From Kibdelosporangium sp040675465 (lineage in GTDB: Bacteria > Actinomycetota > Actinomycetes > Mycobacteriales > Pseudonocardiaceae), in assembly GCF_040675465.1 (NCBI RefSeq), contig NZ_JBFAPA010000012.1:186001-250000 (forward strand): a DNA stretch of 64,000 nucleotides. The letters run 5' to 3'. The notes below the pieces were generated by a model. It was not told where the DNA came from, ran no database searches, and saw only the letters and a list, made by a program, of their open reading frames with translations. The translations under genes and the position numbers were made by a program. Positions within the stretch are counted from its first letter, which is position 1, and every line of letters begins with the position of its first letter. This document shows, one piece after another, positions 32,969-41,042 of the stretch.

Positions 32969-35259
32969 TCACCTACCGGATGCCGGAGGAGACCTGGCGC
33001 GACACCATGGCCCCGCCGACCATCCGGGCCCGCGATCTCGTCGGCCGGATGACCACAGCCGAGAAAGTCGCGCAGCTGTCCGGGATCTGGGTCGGCATCG
33101 ACTCCGGCGCGGTCGCCCCGCACCAGCACGACTTCGCCGGTGAGCCGCCGGACTGGGAGGCGCACATCCGCGACGGCGTCGGCCAGCTGACCCGCCCGTT
33201 CGGCACCGCGCCGGTCGCCCCCGAGGTCGGCGCGCACGCGGTGGCCCGCAGCCAGCGGCAGATCATGGCCGCCAGCCGCCTGGGCATCCCCGCGATGGTG
33301 CACGAGGAGTGCCTCACCGGCCTGGCCGCCTGGCAGTCCACTGTGTACCCGTCGCCGTTGTGCTGGGGTGCGACGTTCGACCCGGACCTGATCCAGCGGA
33401 TGGGCGCCCAGATCGGCACCGTGATGCGCAAGCTGGGTGTCCACCAGGGACTCGCGCCGGTGCTGGACGTGGCAAGGGATCTGCGCTGGGGCCGGATCGA
33501 GGAGACCATCGGCGAGGACCCGTACCTGGTCGGAACCATTGGCAGCGCTTACGTCCGCGGCCTGGAGTCCACCGGGCTGGTGGCAACGCTCAAGCATTTC
33601 GTCGGCTACTCCGCGTCTCGCGGTGGCCGCAACCTCGCGCCGGTCTCCATTGGCCGCCGTGAGATGGCCGATGTGCTGCTGCCGCCGTTCGAGATGGCGT
33701 TGCAGGCGGGCGCCCGGTCGGTGATGAACGCCTACGTCGACCTGGATGGCGTCCCGGTCGCGGCCGATCCGCAGCTGCTCACCGAGCTGCTGCGCGACGA
33801 GTACGGCTTCCAGGGAACCGTTGTGGCCGACTACTTCTCGGTGGCGTTCCTGCAGACCCTGCACAGCACGGCCGGATCACCGGCCGCCGCGGCCGGAGAG
33901 GCCCTGCGAGCCGGGATCGATGTCGAGCTGCCGACCGTCCACTGCTATGGCACTCCCCTGCTGGAAGCGGTGGAGAGCGGCGAGATCGACATCACGGTGG
34001 TCGACCGGGCCGTTGAGCGGGTGCTGATCCAGAAGTGCCAGCTCGGGTTGCTGGACGACGACTGGGCGCCCGACCCGCCCGGCTCGATCGACCTCGACGA
34101 CGCCGAGTCAAGGGCGCTGGCCCGCGAGATCGCCCAACGCGGCACGGTCCTGTTGAGCAACAACGGACTCCTGCCGTTGCACACCGGGTCGAAGGTCGCC
34201 GTCGTGGGACCGCGGGCCGCCGACCCGGGGGCCATGATGGGGTGCTACTCGTTCCCGCTGCACGTCGGTGTACACCATCCCGATGTGCCGATGGGGATCG
34301 AGGTGCCAACGCTGCTGGAGGCGTTGCAGGCCGACCACGACGTGCTGTACGCGCAGGGCTGCCCAGTGCTCGGCGGCAGCGACGACGACATCGCCAAAGC
34401 CGCTGACATGGCATGGAATGCCGACGTGTGCATCGCGGTTCTGGGCGACCAGGCCGGGTTGTTCGGCGGTGGCACGTCCGGCGAAGGCTGTGACGCCGCC
34501 GACCTCAAGCTGCCCGGCCGCCAGGAGGAGCTCCTGGAGGCGTTGCTGGCCACCGGAACGCCGGTGATCCTGGTCCTGTTCGTGGGCCGGCCGTACGAAC
34601 TGTCCCGCCAGATCGACAGGCTGGCGGCTGTGGTGTGCGGGTTCTTCCCCGGCGAGGAGGGCGCGAACGCGGTCGCGGACGTCCTCTGTGGACGGATCAA
34701 CCCGAGCGGCCGGCTGCCGATCAGCTTCCCGGCCGCGGGTGTGCCTCAGCCTTCCACCTACCTCGCGGCGCCGCTCGGCCAACGCAGTGAGGTCAGCACG
34801 GTCGACCCGACCCCGCTCTTCCCGTTCGGCCACGGGCTTTCCTACGCTCCGGCGACGTGGCTCGACGTGCGGGGGCCCGCGTCCTGGCCGACCGACGGCA
34901 CGTGTGAGCTGCAAGTGCGGCTGCACAACGACACTCCGATCGCCACGAGCGAAGTGATCCAGATCTACCTGCATGACCCGGTCGCAGAAGTGGCCAGGCC
35001 GGTGCGACAGCTCATCGGCGCGGTCCCGGTCGGCCTTCCCCCGGGAGCCACCCGCACCGTCACGATCGAGCTGCACGCCGACCTGGCCGCCTACACCGGT
35101 CGCGCCGGGTGCCGCCAGGTCGACCCGGGCGAAGTCGAGCTCCGCGTCGGAGCGTCCAGTGTGGACATCCGGGCGACGGTGCCCGTCGTGATGGCCGGGC
35201 CCCGCCGCGAGGTCGGCTTCGACCGGGTCTTCCACCCCCGCTACCGGATCGACGGCTGA
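32965..35259 (+). CDS. Glycoside hydrolase family 3 beta-glycosidase
   Basis: A 764-residue GH3 enzyme without a signal peptide, so it works on imported oligosaccharides. Order: TIM-like barrel (about 20-350), alpha/beta sandwich (about 380-620) and a fibronectin-III-like C-terminal domain (about 650-755). The likely nucleophile is Asp289 in VVADYFSV. The barrel motifs KHFVGYSASRGGRN and GEDPYLVG are conserved. Beta-glucosidase and beta-xylosidase are both possible. It overlaps the LacI gene by ATGA and, at its end, the convergent monooxygenase gene by 19 bases. Confidence 0.9.
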   Translation: MITYRMPEETWRDTMAPPTIRARDLVGRMTTAEKVAQLSGIWVGIDSGAVAPHQHDFAGEPPDWEAHIRDGVGQLTRPFGTAPVAPEVGAHAVARSQRQIMAASRLGIPAMVHEECLTGLAAWQSTVYPSPLCWGATFDPDLIQRMGAQIGTVMRKLGVHQGLAPVLDVARDLRWGRIEETIGEDPYLVGTIGSAYVRGLESTGLVATLKHFVGYSASRGGRNLAPVSIGRREMADVLLPPFEMALQAGARSVMNAYVDLDGVPVAADPQLLTELLRDEYGFQGTVVADYFSVAFLQTLHSTAGSPAAAAGEALRAGIDVELPTVHCYGTPLLEAVESGEIDITVVDRAVERVLIQKCQLGLLDDDWAPDPPGSIDLDDAESRALAREIAQRGTVLLSNNGLLPLHTGSKVAVVGPRAADPGAMMGCYSFPLHVGVHHPDVPMGIEVPTLLEALQADHDVLYAQGCPVLGGSDDDIAKAADMAWNADVCIAVLGDQAGLFGGGTSGEGCDAADLKLPGRQEELLEALLATGTPVILVLFVGRPYELSRQIDRLAAVVCGFFPGEEGANAVADVLCGRINPSGRLPISFPAAGVPQPSTYLAAPLGQRSEVSTVDPTPLFPFGHGLSYAPATWLDVRGPASWPTDGTCELQVRLHNDTPIATSEVIQIYLHDPVAEVARPVRQLIGAVPVGLPPGATRTVTIELHADLAAYTGRAGCRQVDPGEVELRVGASSVDIRATVPVVMAGPRREVGFDRVFHPRYRIDG

Positions 35260-36713
35260 TTGGCTCTCGTCCGGGAGAATTTCAGGGCGCCGTCGTCGAT
35301 CTTCCCGTACCGCAGCTTGACCAGGTCGTGCGCGTAGCTCATGCCCAGCTGCCACGGCGCCCGCGACCCGGCCTTCGGGAACTCGTCGATGGACCGCAGC
35401 ACGTACCCGGCGGCGAAGTCCAGCAACGGCTTTTCGGTCACCGCGGGATCGTCGTTCATCGGCACGCACTTGTCGTACCCGTGGTCGTCCATGTGCCGCA
35501 GGACGCGGACGACGAACTCGCTGACCAGGTCGGCCTTGAGGGTCCACGAGGCATTGGTGTAGCCGACTGTGAACGCGCAGTTCGGCACGCCGCTGAGCAT
35601 CAAACCCTTGTACGCCATCGTCTCCGGCAACTTGATGTCGTCGCCGTCGACCGCGAGCCGGATCCCGCCCATGGCCAGCAGCCTCAGGCCGGTGGCGGTG
35701 ATGATGATGTCCGCCTCGAGCTCGGCGCCGGACTCGAGGCGCAGGCCCGTCTCGGTGAACTCGGTGATCCGGTCGGTGACCACGGAGGCCTTGCCGTGCT
35801 TGATCGACCGGAACAGGTCGCCGTCGGGCACCAGGCACAGCCGCTGGTCCCACGGGTTGTACTCCGGCTTGAAGTGCGTGTCGACGTCGTACCCGGCCGG
35901 GAGTTGTTTCACCGTCGCGCCACGGATGAACGACCGGATCATCGCCGGGCGGCGCTGGCTGAGCTGGTAGAGCAAAGTGGACAGGATCACGTTCTTCCAC
36001 CGGGTGATCGGGTACGTCAAGCGCGCCCCCAGCACGCGCCGCAGCGTGTTCGCGATCTTGTCCTCACCCGGCAGCGCGAGGATGTACGTGGGCGACCGTT
36101 GCAGCATCGTCACGTGCGCGGCCTTGTCCGCCATCGCTGGAACCAGCGTCACCGCCGTCGCCCCGCTGCCGATGACGACGACCTTCTTGCCCGCGTAGTC
36201 CAGGTCCTCCGGCCACTTCTGCGGATGGATCACCTGACCGCGGAACCGTTCCACCCCAGGGAAGTCCGGTGTGTAGCCACCGTCATAGTTGTAGTAGCCG
36301 CTGCACACGTACAAGAACCGGGCGGTGATCTGCACTGGTTCATCGTTGTGCAAGGCGTTCACTGTCCACATGGCGTCCTCAGTGGACCACTCGGCGCTCT
36401 GCACCTTGTGCGAGAACCTGATGTGCCGGTCGATGCCCGCGTCCGAAGCTGTTTCCCGGACGTAGCTCAGGATGGCGGGACCGTCCGCGATCGCCTTGGC
36501 CTTGGTCCACGGGCGGAACCGGTAGCCGAGGGTGTGCATGTCCGAGTCGGACCGGATGCCCGGGTACCGGAACAGGTCCCAGGTGCCGCCGATCGCTTCG
36601 CGTGCCTCGAGAATGGTGTAGGTCCGGCCCGGGAAGGCCGACTGGATGTGGTGCGCCGCACCGATGCCGGACAACCCGGCACCGATGATCAGCACGTCGA
36701 CGTCCGCGGTCAT
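35241..36713 (-). CDS. Flavin-containing Baeyer-Villiger-type monooxygenase
   Basis: A 490-residue FAD/NADPH enzyme of the EthA/BVMO group. FAD motif GAGLSG at 11-16; NADPH motif GSGATAV; and the fingerprint FRGQVIHPQKWPED, which fits FxGxxxHxxxW(P/D). It inserts oxygen into ketones to form esters, or oxidises sulphur or nitrogen groups. It is the last gene of a P450-SDR-monooxygenase operon; an SDR making a ketone from a P450-made alcohol, then a Baeyer-Villiger step, is a sensible degradation order, though inferred. Confidence 0.85.
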   Translation of the reverse strand: MTADVDVLIIGAGLSGIGAAHHIQSAFPGRTYTILEAREAIGGTWDLFRYPGIRSDSDMHTLGYRFRPWTKAKAIADGPAILSYVRETASDAGIDRHIRFSHKVQSAEWSTEDAMWTVNALHNDEPVQITARFLYVCSGYYNYDGGYTPDFPGVERFRGQVIHPQKWPEDLDYAGKKVVVIGSGATAVTLVPAMADKAAHVTMLQRSPTYILALPGEDKIANTLRRVLGARLTYPITRWKNVILSTLLYQLSQRRPAMIRSFIRGATVKQLPAGYDVDTHFKPEYNPWDQRLCLVPDGDLFRSIKHGKASVVTDRITEFTETGLRLESGAELEADIIITATGLRLLAMGGIRLAVDGDDIKLPETMAYKGLMLSGVPNCAFTVGYTNASWTLKADLVSEFVVRVLRHMDDHGYDKCVPMNDDPAVTEKPLLDFAAGYVLRSIDEFPKAGSRAPWQLGMSYAHDLVKLRYGKIDDGALKFSRTRANQPSIR

Positions 36714-37567
36714 GGTGTGTTCGCCGCCTCCTTCTGCCGGTCGCGCAACCGCTGCTGCAAGCGGTCGATCACGGTGAAGTAGCCGGTCGGGGCGATCCGG
36801 GCGAGCGCGTCGAACACGTAAGCGTCGGGGCCGACCAGGATCCGCGCCCTGCCGCGCTCCACTCCGTTGTGGATGATCATCGCCGCCTTGTCCGGGGTGG
36901 TCATGGCGACGGCGTTGAAGTCCTCGGCCATCTGCTCGATCGTGCGGCCACGGCCTTCGGGATCCTTGCGGATCCGGGCGTTGCGCACGATGTTCGTCTT
37001 GATCCCGCCCGGGTGCACGTTGACCGCGCTCACGCCGGTGCCGCGAAGCTCCTGGCGCAACGAGTCCGTGTAGCCGCGGACGGCGAACTTGGCCGCACAG
37101 TAAGCACTCTGGTTCGGCATGCCCAGCAACCCGAAGACGCTGGAGGTGTTCACGATGACACCGCTGTCCTGTTCGACCAGGATCGGCAGAAACGCACGGG
37201 TTCCGTGCACCACGCCCTTGAAGTTGATCTGGTACAGCCAGTCGTCGTCCTCGGGAACCGAGTCCAGCACGGACGAACTCAGTGCCACACCAGCGTTGTT
37301 GAACACCGCCGCCAGGGGCGCGGGCAGCCAGTCGTCGACCTCACGCGCGAACCGGGTGACGTCCTCGGCGTCCCGGACGTCCAGAACCCGGCTGTACACC
37401 GGCACTTTGAGCGATCGAGCGGTCTCCTTGAGGCCGGACTCGTCCACGTCCGCGATGGCCACCGGCGAGCCGAGCCCGGCGAGCCGCCGGGTCAGGCTGC
37501 GGCCGATGCCGGACGCCGCGCCGGTGATGACCACGGGCCGGCCGGTGATCCTATGGGGTCGGGGCAT
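36710..37567 (-). CDS. SDR-family dehydrogenase
   Basis: A 285-residue classical short-chain dehydrogenase: cofactor motif TGAASGIGRS, NNAGVAL, and active site Ser with YCAAKFAV (YxxxK). The extended C-terminus resembles the actinobacterial SDRs found with P450s and Baeyer-Villiger enzymes. It overlaps the monooxygenase gene by ATGA and the P450 gene by 17 bases, so it sits mid-operon. The longer upstream frame is not needed; the ATG at 37567 begins the homology. Confidence 0.85.
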   Translation of the reverse strand: MPRPHRITGRPVVITGAASGIGRSLTRRLAGLGSPVAIADVDESGLKETARSLKVPVYSRVLDVRDAEDVTRFAREVDDWLPAPLAAVFNNAGVALSSSVLDSVPEDDDWLYQINFKGVVHGTRAFLPILVEQDSGVIVNTSSVFGLLGMPNQSAYCAAKFAVRGYTDSLRQELRGTGVSAVNVHPGGIKTNIVRNARIRKDPEGRGRTIEQMAEDFNAVAMTTPDKAAMIIHNGVERGRARILVGPDAYVFDALARIAPTGYFTVIDRLQQRLRDRQKEAANTP

Positions 37568-38885
37568 GAACGCTCCTTGCCGCGTCGGTGTCGGTGCTGT
37601 GCCGTACGGGCCTGCGCTGAACCACCGCGAGGCCACCTTTGCCTGGCGCGTTGGCGATCCCGCGGGAGTGCCATCGCTCGTCGCGTTCGTGGGTCGGGAT
37701 GAAGGTGAGCTCACGCAGCATCGTGCGCAGCACCACGGTCATCTCCATGTTCGCGAAGGCCGCGCCGACACACCGCCGGGTGCCGCCGCCGAACGGGATC
37801 CATTCGTACAGGTCCGGTTTGGCGTTCAGGAACCGGTCGGGGTCGAACGCCTTGGCGTTGGGGAAGACCGCGTCGTCGTTGTGCACGAGCGCGATGCAGA
37901 CCAGGATGGCCGTCCTGTTGGGCACGGTCCACCGGCCCAGCTGGAGGCTGTCCGCGCGGACCTGGCGGCCGACCATGTCGATCACCGGCCTGCTGCGCTG
38001 GACCTCGAGGATGGTGGCCTGCCGCAAGGCACTTCCGCCCGAGTCGACCTCGGAAGTGAGCCTGTGCAACACATCCGGGTGGCGCCGGAGCCGTTCGACG
38101 GTCCAGGCAAGGGTGGTCGCGGTGGTCTCGTGACCGGCGGTGAGCAATGTCAGCAGCTGGTCGGCGATCTCGCCGCGGGTCATCGACGTGCCGTCGTCGT
38201 ACCGGCTCTGCAGCATCATCGCCAGCACGTCGTCGCCGTCCGGCGACGCCTTGTCGATCAGCTTGTCCACGATGGCGTCGTACCGGCGGCGCATCAGCCA
38301 GAACCGGCCCCACGGGCTGAACCGTCCCAAGTCGACGGTCGGCACCGGCAGGACCGCGAGCTTGGAGCCGAGTTCCACGAACCGCGGCAGCAGCTCCCGG
38401 AGCTCGGCGAACTCCTCGCCCTCCGCGCCGAACACCGCTTTGAGGATGGCGTTGAGGGTGATCCGCATCATCGACGGCAGCACCGGGAACTGCCGGCCCT
38501 GCGGCCAGCGGGCCAGCTCGCGGACCGTCTCCTCCTCGATGATCCGTTCGTACACGGCCAGTCTGCGGCCGTGGAACGACGGAACGAGGAGCTTGCGGTG
38601 TTTCTTGTGCTCCTCCCCCATCTTGGCGAACAGCGAACCGGGGCCCAGCACACGGCCGAGGTTGCGTTCGAGGTTGTCCGCGATCTCCGGCGGCGTGGTG
38701 AACAGCTGCTTGATCTCCGCCGGGTCGCTGATCACCATCGCGCGGCCGAACACCGGCACGTCGATGGTGAACGCGTCGCCGTACTTGGCCCGTAACCGCA
38801 GCAGGTTGCGGCGACGCCCGGCCAACGCGAACGCGCCCTGCACGAACCTGGGCGCGGTCGATCCCGGGGGAAGTGTCGTCGTCAT
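37551..38885 (-). CDS. Cytochrome P450
   Basis: A 444-residue P450. The heme-binding loop is FGGGTRRCVGAAFANME, the I-helix oxygen motif AGHETTAT, and the ExxR region EVQRSRP. It resembles the fungal/actinobacterial CYP family seen in TetR-P450-SDR-FMO operons. It starts at 38885 with AAGGGCTGC upstream and is the first gene of the operon. No ferredoxin is encoded nearby, so electrons must come from elsewhere. The C-terminus, of about 25 residues after GGLAVVQRRP, is low-complexity. Confidence 0.9.
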   Translation of the reverse strand: MTTTLPPGSTAPRFVQGAFALAGRRRNLLRLRAKYGDAFTIDVPVFGRAMVISDPAEIKQLFTTPPEIADNLERNLGRVLGPGSLFAKMGEEHKKHRKLLVPSFHGRRLAVYERIIEEETVRELARWPQGRQFPVLPSMMRITLNAILKAVFGAEGEEFAELRELLPRFVELGSKLAVLPVPTVDLGRFSPWGRFWLMRRRYDAIVDKLIDKASPDGDDVLAMMLQSRYDDGTSMTRGEIADQLLTLLTAGHETTATTLAWTVERLRRHPDVLHRLTSEVDSGGSALRQATILEVQRSRPVIDMVGRQVRADSLQLGRWTVPNRTAILVCIALVHNDDAVFPNAKAFDPDRFLNAKPDLYEWIPFGGGTRRCVGAAFANMEMTVVLRTMLRELTFIPTHERDERWHSRGIANAPGKGGLAVVQRRPVRHSTDTDAARSVHAPTP

Positions 38886-38903
38886 CGAGCAGCCCTTCCA
38901 CAC

Positions 38904-38945
38904 GTGGTACGCGGACGTACCACACCGACGGTACGCCGCTGTACC
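38904..38945. promoter_or_regulatory. Tandem TetR-type operators
   Basis: GTGGTACG-CGGA-CGTACCAC (38904-38923) is a perfect 8-base inverted repeat, and GGTAC-GCCGCT-GTACC (38930-38945) is a second, related one. Both lie in the 93-base gap between the P450 operon and the divergent TetR gene, where one repressor could control both. Confidence 0.7.
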
Positions 38946-38978
38946 ATGTGCGGCAAGACCCGGACCGCAGGGAGCGCC

Positions 38979-39575
38979 GTGACCACGCTCGACGACACCA
39001 CGTTCCGCCAGCGCCTGCTCGACGGCCTGGCCGCGTCGATCGTCGCGGACGGCTACCGCAAGACGACGGTCGCCGACATCGTCCGCCTCGCCCGCACCAG
39101 CCGCCGCACCTTCTACGAGCACTTCGCCGGCAAGGAGGAGTGCCTGGTCGCCCTGCTGGCCGACGCGAACGCGGAGATGATCCGCCGGATCACGGCGGCG
39201 GTGGACCAGAGCGCGCCGTGGGCGACCCAGGTCCGCCAGGCGATCGAGAGCTGGGTCGCGAGCATGGAGGCGAACCAGGAGATCAACCTGGCCTGGATCC
39301 GCGACGTGCCCACCCTCGGCATGGCCGCCCGCCAGCTGCAGCGCGACGGCATGGAGGGCTTCATCACGATGGTCCAGACCCTCTGCGACACACCGGAATG
39401 GCGCGGGGCGGGCGCCGGCCCGGTGTCCCGGCAGATCGTGATCCTGCTGCTGGGCGGCCTGCGCGAGCTGATCGCGACGACGATCGAGGACGGCGGACGC
39501 GCCAGCGACGTCACCGAGACGGCGGTCCGGGCCTCGATCGCCCTGCTCGCCCCGCCTGCCACACTGCGCTCATGA
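38979..39575 (+). CDS. TetR-family repressor of the P450 operon
   Basis: A 198-residue TetR-fold regulator. The helix-turn-helix (about residues 8-55) reads KTTVADIVRLARTSRRTFYEHFAG. The helical C-terminal domain is unassigned. I chose the GTG at 38979 because GGGAG lies just upstream and the earlier ATG at 38946 is joined to the operator. It is divergent from the P450-SDR-monooxygenase operon and overlaps the zinc-finger gene downstream by ATGA. Confidence 0.85.
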   Translation: MTTLDDTTFRQRLLDGLAASIVADGYRKTTVADIVRLARTSRRTFYEHFAGKEECLVALLADANAEMIRRITAAVDQSAPWATQVRQAIESWVASMEANQEINLAWIRDVPTLGMAARQLQRDGMEGFITMVQTLCDTPEWRGAGAGPVSRQIVILLLGGLRELIATTIEDGGRASDVTETAVRASIALLAPPATLRS

Positions 39576-40168
39576 GCGAAGCCTGTTCCTTCTGCGGTGC
39601 CGGTCGCGCGCAGGTCGGCTACCTGTTCACCGGGCCGGAAGTGTGGATCTGCGACGGGTGCGTGCGGGCCTCGTACGAGATCCTGCAGGGCCTGGACCAG
39701 AACAAAAGCGCGGCCGCCGTGCCGATGGACGACCCGGTCATGGCCACGATCGCCCAGGTCCAGCAGGCCGCCCTGCGGGGGCACAAGGAGCAGGCCAAGT
39801 CCGCGTACGAGCAGCTGTGGGCCAAGGCCGAGAAGCCGTTGCACCGCGTCTCGATCGCGCACTACATGGCCGATCTGCAGGACGACCCGGCCGAGGAGCT
39901 GCTCTGGGACGAGCGCGCCCTCGAAGCCGCCGCCGAGGTCACGCCGGAGCACGAGGACGCCGGAGCGGTGGCGCCGCTGCGTGCATCGCTGCACGTCAAC
40001 GCCGCCACCGCGTTGAACAAGCTCGGCCGCCCGGAGGACGCCCGCAAGCAGCTCGACGCCGCCCGCGCAGCCGAGGCCACGCTGCCCGAGGAGGGGTACG
40101 GGCGCCTGGTGCGGACGCAGATCGAGGCGCTCGCCGCCGACCTGGACGGCCAGCAGACGCTGCTCTAG
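39572..40168 (+). CDS. ClpX-type zinc-finger protein with helical repeats
   Basis: A 198-residue protein. The N-terminus is a C4 zinc finger (Cys5, Cys8, Cys27, Cys30; CSFCGAG and WICDGC), as at the start of ClpX, where it binds substrates and adaptors. The ATPase part of ClpX is absent. The rest is helical and TPR-like (KEQAKSAYEQLWAKAEKPLH, EDARKQLDAARAAEATLPEEG). It may act as an adaptor, but that is inferred. It is coupled to the TetR gene by ATGA overlap. Confidence 0.75.
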   Translation: MSEACSFCGAGRAQVGYLFTGPEVWICDGCVRASYEILQGLDQNKSAAAVPMDDPVMATIAQVQQAALRGHKEQAKSAYEQLWAKAEKPLHRVSIAHYMADLQDDPAEELLWDERALEAAAEVTPEHEDAGAVAPLRASLHVNAATALNKLGRPEDARKQLDAARAAEATLPEEGYGRLVRTQIEALAADLDGQQTLL

Positions 40169-40983
40169 GCGCGCTGGTACTCCTCCCACGTGCGCTTCGG
40201 CGACACGGCCGGGCCGTCGTCGGCGCCGTGGTTGGCCAGGCCGTTGAAGCCCAGGTAGTAGTCGCCCGCCTGGTGCTGCGCGGCGGTGGACAGGTCGGTG
40301 TCGCTGATCGCGATCGCGTGGATGTGGTAGCCCCAGTCGCCCTGGTCCGGCGTACGGACCCAGGCCGCGAACCCGACCAGGCGCAGGTTCTTGGCGACCG
40401 TCACCCTGGTCGCCGATGACATGCCCTCAACGGAGATGTCCAGCGCTCCTCCGCCGTCGTGGGTTCCGGCCGAACCGCCGACGCCGCCCGGGTTGTAGGA
40501 ACCCTGGGTGATGCCGAGCTGGCGGCCGAGCAGGCCTTCGGCGGCGACGAGCATGGCTTTCGTGCGCGTGTTCATCGTGGCGCCGTGGTAGGTGACCTTG
40601 CTGCCCGCGCTGATGACGTTGGCGACCGTGTACCTGTTGGTGCCCAGCTGTTTGAGCGACGTCGGGCCGGGGAAGCCGGACGCGTCGATGCCCGTGTAGC
40701 CGAGGGATCGCTGGTAGGCGGCGTACGCGGAGATCGTGGAGGTGCCGAAGTGGCCGTCGACGTACTGGCTGTCGAGCAGGCCCTTGGCGACGAGGGCCTG
40801 CTCGACCAGGATCACGCTGTCCTTGGCGCCCGGGGTGAGCGCCGTGTCGGGCCGGCGCGGATCGATCTGCGCCGCCTTGAGCACCGCCTCCATGTTCACC
40901 GACGGCAGGGCCGCGACGGCGGTCTGGGCGGGAGCGGCGGCGACCGAGACGGCCACCATCGCGGTCAGCAGGAGTACCCGCAT
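40165..40983 (-). CDS. Secreted peptidoglycan-binding, M15-like protein
   Basis: A 272-residue exported protein. Signal peptide 1-24. Residues about 45-115 form a PG_binding_1 domain (VEQALVAKGLLDSQYVDGHF, then STISAYAAYQRSLG). The C-terminal half resembles a D-Ala-D-Ala carboxypeptidase-like fold, with THDGGGALDIS (H and D for zinc) and WGYHIHAIAI near its end. GGGAGG sits ahead of the ATG at 40983. It probably trims or binds cell-wall peptides. Its end converges with the zinc-finger gene by 4 bases. Confidence 0.7.
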   Translation of the reverse strand: MRVLLLTAMVAVSVAAAPAQTAVAALPSVNMEAVLKAAQIDPRRPDTALTPGAKDSVILVEQALVAKGLLDSQYVDGHFGTSTISAYAAYQRSLGYTGIDASGFPGPTSLKQLGTNRYTVANVISAGSKVTYHGATMNTRTKAMLVAAEGLLGRQLGITQGSYNPGGVGGSAGTHDGGGALDISVEGMSSATRVTVAKNLRLVGFAAWVRTPDQGDWGYHIHAIAISDTDLSTAAQHQAGDYYLGFNGLANHGADDGPAVSPKRTWEEYQRA

Positions 40984-41042
40984 GGCTGAACCTCCCTTGG
41001 GTCGAGGTGGGCGCAAGGGTGACCCAGCCACATACAACTGAG

